DNA of 64,000 nt. Source: Orientallactaga sibirica. Lineage: Eukaryota; Chordata; Mammalia; Rodentia; Dipodidae. A program made the position numbers and the translations under genes. The notes beneath the pieces were generated by a model that saw only the letters and a program-made list of their open reading frames with translations, had not been told where the DNA came from and made no database searches. How positions within the stretch are numbered: position 1 is the first letter of the stretch; each line of letters starts with the position of its first letter. Positions 1 to 10,620 of this stretch are shown one piece after another. The stretch is from contig JAEOAD010000012.1 in assembly GCA_036365145.1 (NCBI GenBank), positions 45,081,001-45,145,000 on the forward strand, given 5' to 3'.

Positions 1-538
1 TGCAGTTGATGCCTTCTTATCTTGACAAAGATAAGAAGCAGTATCATTGTGAAAATGGTGGAATTTGTAGGATTGAGCCAAAGGAAAATTTTTATTTCCC
101 ACTGTTTGAAATGTAATGTATGCCTTGTTATGAATCTTTGGGAAAAACACAAATGTGTTGAAAATGTTTCCTGCCAGAACTGTGCAATATGTTTGGAGGA
201 CATTCATACATCCCGTGTTGTAGCTCATGTTTTGCCAGGTGGACATCTCTTACACAGAATGTGTTATGAAGAAACGTTGAAAGAAAGCTACAGATGTCCA
301 CTGTGCGTGCCCTGTGCTGCGGATATGACCAGGTACTGGAGGCAGCTGAACAAGGCAGAGGAGATGCCTATGCCATCAGAGCAGATGAACATGACCGTGG
401 ATAGTCCCTGTAATGACTGTAATGGCTGATCCATAGGCCAGTTCCATATTTCAGGCATGAAATGTATGATCTGTGAATCCTGTAATACTACTCAAGCTGG
501 AGATCCGCTCGCCACGAGTTTCAGTGGATTAGCAATGA
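1..538 (+). pseudogene. RCHY1: RCHY1 (PIRH2) processed pseudogene, 5' part outside window
   Basis: The translation matches the C-terminal half of RCHY1, a nuclear and cytosolic RING-H2 E3 ubiquitin ligase known to target p53. The parent protein has CHY, CTCHY and RING zinc modules in that order. Seen here without introns: the end of the CTCHY module (frame 1, then frame 3 from 21, then frame 1 again from about 100), a RING from about 181 containing CAICLEDIHTSRVVAHV, and the tail with CNDCNG. Breaks: TGA at 7-9, a frameshift near 15-22, a net one-base insertion near 90-100, TGA at 427-429 where the parent has Arg, an apparent 11-base insertion near 510-520, and an in-frame TAG just before the homologous final stop at 536-538. 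In the RING, the zinc-ligand Cys of the usual PCGH is Gly (PGGH). Several exons fused without introns indicate a retrocopy. No poly(A) or TSD was found, and 3' UTR sequence may continue to about 750. The longest remaining open frame (22-429) is fortuitous. Confidence 0.9.
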
Positions 539-756
539 CCAGCAGCTTGTACTTCACTGGAAGACTCAGCGCTTATAATGTAGATAAACCTCTGCACAAT
601 CACATGTAAGTATTTAAGTCTTCAAAGCCTGCCTAGAATGATCATAGGTCTGTACTGAAGGAAAGTCTGTGCTTGTGTACCTAGGAAACTCCTTTAGTAT
701 ACATCGTTTGGAAGTCAGTGATGCTTGGCCTGGATTATACCATTTATAGAAATATT

Positions 757-801
757 TTTAAAATATTTTTTATTTATTTGAGCAAGAAAAAGATAGATGA
801 C

Positions 802-852
<51 letters not shown>

Positions 853-915
853 GAATGGGCATGCCAGGACCTCTGGCCACTGCAAACAAACTTCAGAGGC
901 ATGCTTAGGCTCCTT
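757..915 (-). repeat. Dip-like (B2-superfamily) SINE, 5'-truncated
   Basis: Read on the minus strand, this is the 3' half of the SINE: body words such as 'ccactgcaaacaaact' in reverse sense, then a tail expanded into a GATA microsatellite. The tRNA-like head is missing, because similarity stops near 905-915. Confidence 0.8.
802..852. repeat. (GATA)n microsatellite
   Basis: Nearly perfect tetranucleotide array of about 12 units inside the tail of the surrounding SINE. It probably expanded from the SINE's purine-rich tail. Confidence 0.95.
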
Positions 916-1059
916 ACGTTAATCTCAGACCTAAGCGAGGTGCTCAGTGAATGCCACTGTGACCCAACTTTGTCATTCGACTTCTTTTCAGATCTACTGA
1001 GTCCCTTGCTACAATGTGCTGCCTTTGGTCTCCTTTTGTCAGCATTTTTTCCATGCTTT

Positions 1060-1175
1060 TACGACATGGTCTCACTATGTAGCTCATACTAGGGTTGAGC
1101 TCATGATCCCCCTGCCTCCGTGAGTGTTAGAATGTTAGGTGTGAGCTCTTAGCTTGGGCTGTACTACCACTGACC
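1060..1175 (-). repeat. Old B1-like SINE remnant
   Basis: Minus-strand B1 words survive ('ctcactatgtagctca', 'cctgcctcc', a degenerate 'gagtg.tag'), but the copy is strongly decayed. The family is probable and the ends are uncertain. Confidence 0.45.
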
Positions 1176-1654
1176 ACCTTCCACCCCGGCCTGGGGCCAG
1201 GGCCACTCCTACATAGTCCTGCTGTGTGGGACTGATCTATCATTATCACTTACCACATGTGTTTTGAATAGTTTGTTTCTTTGGATCCCTCACAAAATTA
1301 TAGGTTTACTAAAGACAAAAAAGTGTGCTTACTTGCTCACAGATAATTCTCCAACAATTGCACCACACATAATACCTAGTATGTGCTCAGTAAACAATCT
1401 TGGTATTGCTAACATGACAACATTTTGCTATATCAAATTAAAATATTTTTCAGAAAGATGGGCCTGTGCCATAGGTTAGGATTTGTATATAATTTAACAG
1501 CTTTCAACTGAGCTTTGACTTTAACTAAAGAGAACTAAATTAAGAACTAAATTTCATTTTGAAAACTCTGTTTTTAGGACATTTGGGATTATTGACCAGC
1601 TCAATGACTTCTTCCTCATCCCCTTAAACTCCACATGGCAGAAATATAATATGA
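1176..1654. other. Unannotated unique sequence
   Basis: AT-rich sequence with no recognisable repeat, coding pattern or RNA gene. Confidence 0.5.
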
Positions 1655-1666
1655 GTTTAAGTTTTT

Positions 1667-1878
1667 AAAGATATATTTTATTTATTTATTTGAGAGAAAG
1701 AGGCATAGAGACAGGGGAGGGAGAGAATGGGTGCACCAGGGCCTGTAGCCACTGCAAACGAACTCCAGACGCATGCGCCTCCTTGTGCATCTGGCTTTGC
1801 ATGGGTCCTGGGGAATTGAACCAGGATCCTTTGGCTTTGCAGGCAAACTTCTTAACTGCTAAGCCATCTCTCCAGCCC
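1667..1878 (-). repeat. Dip-like SINE, full length, with TSD
   Basis: The complete minus-strand element runs from the tRNA-like head (ending 'ctctccagccc' on the plus strand) to the AAATAA/GA-rich tail. A TSD 'agtttaagtt' flanks it at 1655-1664 and 1879-1888. Confidence 0.93.
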
Positions 1879-1890
1879 AGTTTAAGTTGT

Positions 1891-2495
1891 TTTGAAAGTA
1901 TAGACAACATACAAAAGACTGGCTGGTCCATTTATCCAAAACATGGCCACTCCATGCCAGAGACATTCTAGGCATTGGGAAGAGACAGTTGGAATTAAGG
2001 CATGGTGCAGGGTTGAGAGATTGATGTGAAAATAAGCAAGAAACATGAGGATCAGGGGAAAGTGAGTGATATCCAGAAAATGAGACGGGGTTTGTGGCAA
2101 GAAATGGGTGCACAGAAGAACTTCCTCTGAGGAGACTGAAATGATATCCCTACTGAAGGTTCATGAAAGAAAACATGAGCAAGAACTTGGGAGGAGAATC
2201 CACTGGTGGCCTACCACAGCAAGTTTCAAAGTACAAACATGAAATATTTACAGAAAATATCAGCCTATTGAGCTCCAATGCGACATGCCAGCAGTTTCTC
2301 CTTTGGCTACCTCTTCTTCCAACCATAGAACCATTGCCTGCATAGGAAACACCATCTCCTGGTCAAAGGAGCAAATCCTTGACATGGCAGGCGGGGTGGG
2401 GGGGGCAATGAGCTATGGTTTTAATGTGTCTTCAAGGTCTACATGTTGTAAATTTAATCACCAATGCAACAGTATTAAAGAGCTGAATTCTTTTT
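1891..2495. other. Unannotated unique sequence
   Basis: No repeat or coding homology recognised. The short frames present overlap each other on both strands and show no family motif. Confidence 0.45.
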
Positions 2496-2689
2496 TTAAA
2501 AAAAAATATTTTACTTGTTTGCAAAGAGAGAGAGAGAATGGGTGCACCAGAGCCTCTAGCCACTGTAAATGAACTCCAGATGCATGCACTTCTTTGTGCA
2601 TCTGGCTTTACTTGGGTACTGGGAAATTGAACCCAGGTCTTTAGGCACTACAGGCAATCTCCTTAACCACTGAGCAATTTCTCCAGCCC
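2496..2689 (-). repeat. Dip-like SINE
   Basis: Minus-strand copy with head, B-box ('gaacccaggt' on plus) and GA-rich tail. It is more diverged than the copy at 1667. Confidence 0.9.
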
Positions 2690-3550
2690 CATGAGCTGTG
2701 CTCTTTAAGAATTACTTAGGTTTTGAGGGCTCTGACTTCAGGAGTGAATGCATGCCATTATTCCAGGAGTGTGTTCGTGACAGTGGAAGTGGGAACTTAG
2801 GAAGGATGGGGCTAGCCTCCTCTTCTGTCCTCTCTCTTCATGAGATGTCTCCACCTAATATAAATGACCCTTCCTGTAGTATCCCGTGTACTTTTGTAGC
2901 AAAAAGGGACCCAGTAAGGTGGACTTGCTTCTTATTCCAAATTTCTTTTCTCATGTTTCATTTTTATGTAAAAAAAGAGCTTTCACTCTTTCCCTCCCAA
3001 CCCTGAATTACAGACTTCTTGTTAAAACAACCAAAAATGGACAGTGGCTGTTCTGAAGCGAACATAACTTCACACGATGAAATGATGGACACTCAAGTTT
3101 TGAGATGACAGAAAATTCTAGACTTAGCCATCATTGATTATAGCCATGTCCTGACAGTATCTCCTTTACAAGGAGCTAGGTGCCACTGCCCCCCCATACA
3201 CATGACTGCTCTGCCGTGGTGGCTCTGGCTGCAGGACACCTGGTGTTCTCTACTCACTCCACCACTACTACTGAGACTCATCTCTCAAGATCCTGGTGGG
3301 CATACCTCTCCCTCCAGATTCAGAGTCCTTAGTGGAAAGTTTAGTTGGTCAAGGTTAAAACATGCCTATACCTGACTTTTCTCAGACTGGAAACTGGCCT
3401 ACTGGTAAACTCCGCACAGTACCATTATCAGAACTCAGATGGGCAACATAGGAAATGGTGGTAACAGTTGATTTCACTTCCACTTTTAGCCTTTAGAGAC
3501 ACATGTTCTGTTGAATGAGCTAAGCATCTACTTAGATCTTTTTTGTTTCT

Positions 3551-3552
<2 letters not shown>
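2690..3552. other. Unannotated unique sequence
   Basis: No repeat family or gene recognised. Confidence 0.45.

Positions 3553-3590
<38 letters not shown>
3553..3590. repeat. (GT)19 microsatellite
   Basis: Uninterrupted dinucleotide array abutting the tail side of the minus-strand B1 that follows. Confidence 0.97.
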
Positions 3591-3592
<2 letters not shown>

Positions 3593-3730
3593 TTTCCAGG
3601 TAGGGTCTCACACTAGCCCAGGCTGACCTGGAATTCACTATGTAGTCTCAGGGTGGTCTCAAACTCAAGGAGATCCTCCTACCTCAGCCTTTCAAGTGCT
3701 GGGTTAAAGGCATATGCCATCACACCTGGC
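3591..3730 (-). repeat. B1 SINE (7SL-derived)
   Basis: Minus-strand B1 with the jerboa-style interior 'gacctggaattcactatgtag' region and the 5' end near 3730 ('acacctggc' on plus). Confidence 0.92.
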
Positions 3731-3794
3731 TATTTCTACAATTTTAATGATTGCCATTTCTACTACCTCTCATCTCTTTTCTTTACTTCCATAT

Positions 3795-3986
3795 AGGCTA
3801 GGATGCCCTCAAGCTCACTATATAGTTGAGGATAACCCTGAACTTCTGATGATGTTTCCCCTTCTTCCTGAATGCTGGGGTTACAGATGTGTGCCATCAT
3901 GTCCAGTTTCTGTGCTGTTGGGTATTAAACCCAGGATTCATATATATTAGGCGACTACCCTGTCAACTGATCTACATGTCCAGCCC
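3795..3986 (-). repeat. ID-B1 composite SINE (B4-type)
   Basis: Plus-strand order is reverse B1 (3795-3907) then reverse ID (3911-3986, with 'attaaacccaggatt' and 'tccagccc'). On the minus strand this is an ID head joined to a B1-like tail, the B4/ID_B1 arrangement. Confidence 0.75.
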
Positions 3987-4207
3987 TTCATTTTTTCTTT
4001 TTTTAATATATCTTCTGACATGTTTTCTGTAATGAATCTTCATTTTCAGACTTACAAGGTGGATTTTTATAAATATCATCATCCAGTAAGAGAACTGCTT
4101 CCAGTATTTGAATAAAAAGAATGTTTTAGGTTTAAATATCAGGACTCCATTCTTCCTTGACATGATTTTGGGGGGTGGGGGGTGGGGGAGGAAAGGGGTG
4201 GAAGGTT

Positions 4208-4325
4208 TGAGATAGAGTCTCGCTCTACCCCAGGCTGACCTGGAATTCATTACATAGTCTCAGGATGGCCTTGAACTCTCAGCAATCATCCCATCCCTGC
4301 CTCCCAAGTGCTGGGATTAAAGGCA
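4208..4325 (-). repeat. B1 SINE
   Basis: Minus-strand copy with 'ccaggctgacctggaattca' and 'gtgctgggattaaaggca'. A G-rich tract lies at its tail side. Confidence 0.88.
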
Positions 4326-4429
4326 CAGTTCTGTCATGTTTTTCTAATTGATGGCTTTGTTTTGTTGTTGAAGGAAAATAGGAATTATTTTATTCTATGA
4401 AGTACCTTGTCATCGACCCCAAAGCAACT

Positions 4430-4546
4430 GGACCAAACTAATTATGTACCCAAACCTCTAAGACTGTGAACCGAACTAACTCTTTTCTCCTTGTACACTG
4501 ATTGTCTCAGGGTTTTGTTACAGCAACTGAAAACTAACTAACAAAC
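4430..4546 (+). repeat. MaLR-type LTR 3' end remnant
   Basis: Ends with a decayed form of the rodent MaLR LTR terminus: a variant of 'gtcagg.ttttgt.acagcaac.gaaaactaactaa'. Only the 3' end is recognisable. Confidence 0.5.
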
Positions 4547-4594
4547 TGCAGGAATCATTACAGCAGATTTCTTTTTACTTAAAAACCACCATGA

Positions 4595-4830
4595 GGGCTG
4601 GAAGGATGGCTTAGTGGTTAAGGAGTTTGCCTGCAAAGCCAAAGTACCCAGGTTTGATTCCTCAGGACCCACATTAGCCAGATGCACAAGGTGGCACATG
4701 TATCTGGAGTTTGTTTGCAGTTGCTGGAGGCCCTGGCATGCCCATTCTCTCTCTCTCTCTTTCTCTCTCTCTCTCCCCCTTTCTTTCTCTCTGTTAAATA
4801 AATTAAAAAAGAAAAAAATTAAAAAAAAAT
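4595..4830 (+). repeat. Dip-like SINE
   Basis: Full-length plus copy with A-box-like 'tggcttagtggttaag', B-box-like 'ggtttgattcc', a CT-rich tract and an A-rich tail. It shares a target site with the B1 that follows. Confidence 0.93.
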
Positions 4831-4841
4831 CTATCATGAAT

Positions 4842-4999
4842 CTGGGCATGGTGGCACATGCCTTTAAGCCCAGCACTCATGAGGCAGAGGTAGGAAGATC
4901 ACTGTAAGTTCAAGGTCACCCTGAGACTACATAGTGAATTCCAGGTCAACCTGGTCTAGAGCAAGATTCTACCTTGAAACACCAAAAATAAATAAATAA
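4842..4999 (+). repeat. B1 SINE in same target site as preceding Dip-like SINE
   Basis: Plus-strand B1 starting 'tctgggcatggtggc' with an AAATAA tail. The 11-bp repeat 'ttaaaaaccac' lies before the Dip-like SINE (4579-4589) and after this B1 (5000-5010). Confidence 0.92.
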
Positions 5000-5013
5000 T
5001 TAAAAACCACGTT

Positions 5014-5435
5014 AGTACTAGAGAGATGACTCAGCAGTTAAGAATACTTTCTGTGCAAGCATGAGGTCTGAGAAAGCCTAAGAATTTTGGACTTTGAGCC
5101 CCAGGAACCACATAAACAGCTAGATATGAATACACACATCTGTGACCTCAGTAAAGGTGAACAGAGACCCAACATTTACCTGAGTTGGCAAAAAAAGAAA
5201 AAAAAAAGAAGGAAAGAAAAAGAAAAAGAAAAACACAGGCAAGCTCCAAGATCAGTAAGAGAATCCAGCTCAAGTAAGAAGGAAGAATGGGTAGAAGATC
5301 CATGGAGGGGGAGCACCCAATGTTATCCTCTGGACACCACAGGTGAGTACATGGGATGCCATATGGACATACACTCATGCATATATCACACCACACACAC
5401 ACAGACACACACACACTCACTAAAACTTATTATAG
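5014..5435 (+). repeat. B3-like SINE
   Basis: It has a B2-type head ('gagagatgactcagcagtta'), an A-rich interruption, then B3-type body words ('cctctggacaccacaggt') and a CA-rich end (5393-5420). It is longer than the Dip-like SINEs. Confidence 0.75.
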
Positions 5436-5700
5436 TAATGGTTACAGTATTTTACTTTATTAAATCATGAATGACACACATTTGCATTTCATTGTATTCC
5501 TCTTGATCATTGACAAATTATGAGTCCGAGTAAGATTATCTCAAATGTTAAGGAATGTCAGAGCCACCTGCAAGCCCACCTTCCATGTTCCAGCTGTGAG
5601 TATGAACAACAGGACCCCGGATGTAATCAGTTCTAGACAAATAGCTCAGTTAATTCTGAAACAAGAAGCCTACCAATGTGCATCAAGAAAGACTGGTCTA

Positions 5701-6518
5701 ACCAGCCAACTGAAAGCTGGAAAAAGCTGCACTGCATGCAGCCCTATGGGAGACAGAAGTCATCAGCGGTGAGAACAGTGGACACTGAAAATTCAAGTTT
5801 GGCCATACATGTCCAATGACTGAACAGGTGCAATAGTGGCATGTCTGCTCTTGGGGTAACCAACTGCTCCTTAATTGGACTGAAGGCCCTCTCTATGGGA
5901 GGGAATACATACCTGGTACTGAAAAACCTAAGCAAAAGTCTATGGCAGGTGAGGTCATGAGCCTTAGGGGTATAAAGCCTGCTCTTGTCTGACTAAATGT
6001 ATATATTATTCCCACCAAGCTGCCCTGAAAGCACTACACTTAGTTCATATTCACATATTAACGCTACTCTCACTTCTGGTTAGAGAAGCTTCTCTGTTCA
6101 GATGGCAATGACCACTGGGAAGACCCAAAAGGCAACATAGTGCTAAGAAGAAGGGATGGAGGAGTGCCCAGCACTGAAACACCTCTGTCACACCCTCCAA
6201 GGCTCAGGGCCCATTGCGGAAGAGGGGGCAGATAGAATGGAAGAGCCAAAGGAAGGATATGACTTCTTACAATGCAACTGCCCAGACAGAAATTGGCCTT
6301 GATATCCATGACCTTGCAATGCCTAGCAATATCTTCGCAAGACCCTCAAAATAGAAGAAAAAGATGATGACATCAAATTAAAAGAGAGACTAATGGAGAG
6401 AGGGAGGGGATATGATGGAGATTGGAGTTCTAAAGTGGAATGTGGGGAGGGGAGGGAAATATCATGTGTTTTTTTGTATATAAGGATAGAAGTTGTCAAT
6501 AAAAAAAGAAAAACAAAA
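5701..6518 (+). mobile_element. L1 3' end (5'-truncated LINE-1, type A 3' UTR)
   Basis: Closely similar to 17451-18258 and to the reverse strand of 34029-34713 and 45829-46545. It carries the rodent L1 3' UTR core 'aggctcagggcccattgcgg' and the next words 'aagagggggc', a G-rich tract near 6443-6456, and ends with 'gttgtcaataaaaaa', a polyadenylation signal running into an A tail. No ORF2 remains. Confidence 0.85.
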
Positions 6519-7231
6519 CTGGTCTATGCCTTCCTCACATTTACAATATAAAGGTTTTTCTAAATCACTGTGGTTGTCAGCAGCCATGTGTGCCATCAGA
6601 AAGGATCCCTGCAGTTCACAGCCTTGATCATCCTCTCAAGGCACCCTAAGGAGCACTGGGGATGAATCTGAGCTTCCTATTTAGAGAAATTTGTAGTTTT
6701 GCTTCTGGTAATTAAACCGTATACCCCTGGGAGTTGAATAGCTGAATAGCTTTACTGGTCATCCAGCTGGGACCTGTAAATGGATAGATGCTTAATGCTG
6801 TAGTACTTGCCTTTAATAGGTAAACATTGGCTATAACAACCACTGCTGTCTTGGAAAATTTTCAACCCGTTTCCCCAAATTTGTGACTTTATACTGCTTA
6901 TCACTATATCACGCAAGGTAACAGATGATCTTTTGGATATAAAATAACTTTAATTTTAAGCCTGAATAATAATGGCTATTTTAGGATAAATTTTCAGCAA
7001 CAGAATGTCAAAGTCTGCTAGAGTATGATGTTACCAATGAAAAGCTCTTAATTGAGATACCAATTAAGATAATCAATAACAATTTGAATAGCTAGTCATT
7101 GACAATTGCTTATTAACCTATTTTCTCCCTGCCTGAACAAATCTCATTTGAAGTTGATGATAAGATACAATTCAAAATTTAAAGTTATAAATTATAAAAC
7201 CAGGTATTTTACAGTGAATTAAATTCAATTT
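6519..7231. other. Unannotated AT-rich unique sequence
   Basis: No repeat, gene or RNA recognised. Confidence 0.45.
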
Positions 7232-7455
7232 GGGCTGGCGAGTTGGCTTAGCAGTTAAGGCACTTGCTTGCAAAGCCAAAGGACCTCAGTTTGATTCCCC
7301 AGGACCCACGTAAGCCAGATGCACAAGAGGGCACATACATCTGGAGTTAGTTTTCAATGGCTGGAGGCCTTGGTATGCCCATTCTCTCTCTCTCTCTGCC
7401 TCTTTCTCTCAAATAAATCAATAAAAATAAAACTATAAAAAATAAATAAAACCCA
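7232..7455 (+). repeat. Dip-like SINE
   Basis: Plus copy with head, 'ggacccacgtaagccagatg' body and AAATAA-rich tail. Confidence 0.93.
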
Positions 7456-7484
7456 ATTCTTATAATTACTATTTTCCTTAATTC

Positions 7485-7805
7485 CAGGCTCATGTGTTTG
7501 AACACCTAGTCCCCAGCCAAGTGATGCTATTTGGGAATGCTGTGGAACCTTCAGGAGGAAAGCCTTGCTGAAGGAAGTGTGTCAGTTAGGGCAGAGCTAA
7601 GGTGGTACTGCCATGCCAGGCTTGCCCTTTCTTTCTATGTCTTCCCTGCTGTTGTGACAATGTGATGCCAGCTTCCCGATCCTGCTATGCTTTCTCCACC
7701 ATGATGGATTTCCCAATCTGGAACTATGAGTTGAAATAAACTCTTTCCTCTCTAAGTTAGTCTGGTCATGCATCTGTTCACAGCATTGAGAAAGTAACTA
7801 ATGGA
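7485..7805 (+). mobile_element. MaLR-type solo LTR (ORR1/MT-like), plus
   Basis: Order of features matches rodent MaLR LTRs: 'ggctcatgtgtttgaacacc', a 'gctgtggaaccttcaggagg' block, 'caccatgatgga', 'gaaataaactctttcctct' (polyadenylation signal) and 'agaaagtaactaat' at the end. No internal sequence is attached. Confidence 0.8.
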
Positions 7806-7907
7806 CGTCACTGCACGGTTTTATTCAGTTATCTCTGAGAGTATTGTAATCACAGTCAGGCACATCTGAGCAGGAGAATTATGTCTTATATAGATTGTTT
7901 TGGAGTT

Positions 7908-8310
7908 TTTTTTTTTAATTAAGTAGAAACTTTGTATGGATACATCATGTATTGGTGCCATCATTCCTTCCTCTCTGCCCCGACTCCACTGAGGGCCCGC
8001 CTTAGTGGGACTGCTGGTATTCACCATGGAACTGTGGGTTATGAGTTGTTATAGCAGCAGTCAGTCACTGTAGGTCTGGGAAGCAATGCCTCTGGACATT
8101 CCCTTCCACCCTGTGGCTCTTACAATCTTTCTGCCTCTTCTGAAAATTTCCCTGAGCCTTGGTGGGTGGACTTTAAGTCTACTTTCGTGTTGAGCTCTGA
8201 GCGGCTTCTGGATTTCTGCTTTGGTACATTTTGTGTATCCTCAGTGTCTGTCTGCATCACCCTGGCTCAGGTTATCAGGCCATGAAAGCAGCATTCTTGC
8301 TCACCTCTCT
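7908..8310 (-). mobile_element. L1 3' end, type B 3' UTR, minus
   Basis: The reverse complement carries the L1 3' UTR core (ccaaggctcaggga... then the 'gattgtaagagccacag' block) and ends near 7908-7925 in a T-rich run on plus, i.e. the A tail. Related to 8351-8785, 43166-43966 and 52000-52510. Confidence 0.78.
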
Positions 8311-8316
8311 AATTCC

Positions 8317-8319
<3 letters not shown>

Positions 8320-8349
<30 letters not shown>
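8320..8349. repeat. (GT)15 microsatellite
   Basis: Perfect dinucleotide array lying exactly between two same-orientation L1 3' UTR copies. Confidence 0.95.
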
Positions 8350-8350
<1 letters not shown>

Positions 8351-8354
<4 letters not shown>

Positions 8355-8785
8355 CACATACTTGGTATAGATACATCATGTGTTGGTACCATCTTTTCCA
8401 TCATCCCTTCCCCCATTCCACTGGAGACCCCCCTCAGTGGGGTTGCTGGTATTCCCCATGGAGGTGTGGATTATGCATTGTGCAAGCAGCAGTGACATAT
8501 TGTGGGGGCAGTGCCTCTGGGTAGGATTTCCCAACCTGTGGCTCTTAGAGTCTTTCTGCCCTCTCTTCCACAAAATTCCCTGAGCCTTGGTGGGAGAGTT
8601 TTAAGTCTGCTTCAGTGATGAGCTCCTAGGATCCTCTGGAACTCTGTTTTGGTAAGTGTTGCGTATCCTCACTGTCTGTTTCTTTTACTCTGGTGCTGAT
8701 TGTCAGGTTCACCATGGAAGCAGCACTCTTGTTCATCTCCCCAATTCCTCTGTGGTTTCACGTGGGCCTTGACAATTTGCCATTG
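8351..8785 (-). mobile_element. L1 3' end, type B, minus (second of tandem pair)
   Basis: A second copy of the segment at 7908-8310. Both share 'gatacatcatgt.ttggtacc', 'ccctgagccttggtggg' and 'gctgg.attc.ccatgga' blocks on plus. It extends further 5' (to about 8785) than its neighbour. Confidence 0.78.
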
Positions 8786-8857
8786 CACAGAAAAAAAGCT
8801 AACGTTTTTGAGTAGAGCTGCTATTTAAATCACATATGCTACTATTTTCTTTTTTCC

Positions 8858-8932
8858 CTAGAGCTAGGGATTGAACTTCAGCCCTCACACATGCTCAGCA
8901 AGTGCTCTGCCACTGAGCTATACCCTCAGCCT
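8858..8932 (-). repeat. ID SINE
   Basis: Minus-strand ID element: 'agggattgaacttcagccct', 'aagtgctctgccactgagct' and 'ccctcagcc', i.e. the tRNA-Ala-like BC1/ID head in reverse. Confidence 0.85.
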
Positions 8933-8984
8933 CTATCACATATACTAGCACCCACAATTAACATATCTTTTGTATTGCCCTTTT

Positions 8985-9133
8985 GTTTTTGTTTTTCAAG
9001 GTAAGGTATCACTCTAGTTCAGGCTGACCTGGAATTCACTATGGAGTCTCAGGGTGGTCTTAAACTCATGGTGATCCTTCTACCTTTGACTCTCGAGTGC
9101 TGGATTTAAAGGCGTGCACCCCCAGGCCTGGCT
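8985..9133 (-). repeat. B1 SINE
   Basis: Full-length minus copy; 5' end near 9133 ('caggcctggc' on plus). Confidence 0.93.
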
Positions 9134-10390
9134 ACCCTTTTTTTCTTAAGTAAAAGAAGTATAAAATAATTCAATAATCCAGGATTAAGTTCCTTTTCCC
9201 AAACCTTAAAGTTAGTTGGAAGGTACAGAAATAAGTTTATCAGACAGAAGCTATAGAATTGTCTGTAAATAGAGTTAATACCAGAAATTATGTCTCTATT
9301 TGATATCAGAAGTGACTGTTCTGCAGTAATAACCTTATAATTATATGAAAATTGACACTTTCTACCCATTGCCTGTTGCTAAACCATGTGCCAGTGCCTA
9401 TTTTATTTAATAGGTCAAGATCAACGGATGTGCTATTCTTATTCTCTACAGAAACTACAGAGAACTGAAGGAGAAGGAGGCTCAGAAATTTCCTCACTGC
9501 TCATTTTGTAAGCAGGCAGCATTTATCCAGCACAGCTGTATGTTATGCACTAAAACACATGCAACGACAAGAAAGCTAGAAGGAATAACGCATTTCTGAA
9601 GTCTGTCAAGTGACTGGTATCTGCACTTCCTTTGAAGTACTCCTTATATAACAACAGATATTTATTATGACTGATGGCCAAGTTCCAAGAAGGTGGCAGG
9701 TCTTGAAGAATGCCACAAAACCAGTATGTCCTGTCATTCTCCAGTTGAGTATGATATGTTATCAAATAAGCATAGGGTTCGTCACAGTACATGGCTCCTG
9801 AAAAGTCTTGGAATGCATCTAACATCTGTGTCCTGGGGAGGAGTGCTATGGTAAAGTAAGTGCGTGTGCATCCTTCACCTCCATAAAACCATGAGCAGGG
9901 TCACAGAACGGAAGAGTATCCCCCTAAGGGCATCCATTGTCTACATGTTAGATAAGGAGGGCCAAAACAGGGGTGGTAAGACTGAAATAAAAAGAAGGAA
10001 CAAACAGAGATGACATTGTGAAGAAAGTCCATTTTCGAAAAGAGGAGGGAAAGATAAGAAAAAAATCAAAACCCACTTCCCCTAGGACACTTAGGAAATG
10101 AGAACTTATAACAGTGTCATTAATACCATGGAAAATTTAGGAAGACTCACATATTTTGGGGTCCAAAGATATGTTAAGTTTCTGACCTAGTAAATTTGAA
10201 GAGTCAATCGAGTTTGAAATGTCCACTCGCTCATGGAGAACTAAAAATCAAACTCAAGTAACAGTGAAAACCAACGTGTTCTCCATGGGAGAAGGGGTTA
10301 AAATTTAACTTCCCTTAGATGGTTAAGGATAAAAGTTTTGAAGGCACTTAGATACCACAGAGCGAGGGGGTGGGCATCTGGGAAGATGGG
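9134..10390. other. Unannotated, mostly unique sequence
   Basis: No family recognised. A 91-codon minus-strand open frame at 9550-9825 has no motif that I recognise and is not called as a gene. Confidence 0.4.
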
Positions 10391-10620
10391 CAGAAGTCTG
10401 TGTGTGCCAAGAAACTGTCAAGGCAGAAGTGCTCATTTCAAGGAAAGAGCCGGTCAACTGTGTCAGTGATGTGTTTAAAGACCAAGGGGAATGTGAAGGC
10501 AGATGCCATTATGATGAACTCAGTGGAAAGGAATTAAAGCAGCTTGAGATAAATTGAAGGCAATTTAAAGGAGACCCTTTGGTGACAGTCCTCCTGGGAT
10601 TGTACCAGTGACACCTTATA
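10391..10620 (+). repeat. Possible ancient interspersed repeat, family not assigned
   Basis: Contains words such as 'tcaaggaaagagccggtcaa' followed by 'ctgtgtcagtgatg', resembling an old mammalian repeat I remember but cannot name. A possibly related piece lies at 22540-22700. Confidence 0.3.

Noticed and set aside
22..429. 135-codon frame as a functional RING protein
   Set aside because: It begins upstream in a wrong frame relative to RCHY1, lacks a RING zinc ligand, and the homologous sequence carries stops and frameshifts on both sides.
802..852. CRISPR-like regular repeats
   Set aside because: Simple tetranucleotide microsatellite without spacers. The genome is eukaryotic, and the other regularly repeated words are SINEs or microsatellites.
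4595..4700. tRNA gene from A-box/B-box-like words
   Set aside because: These are the pol III boxes of the Dip-like SINE head, repeated across the window, with no tRNA fold or anticodon arm that would justify a gene.
9550..9825. 91-codon minus-strand frame
   Set aside because: No recognised family motif, no splice or promoter context. Left as unannotated.
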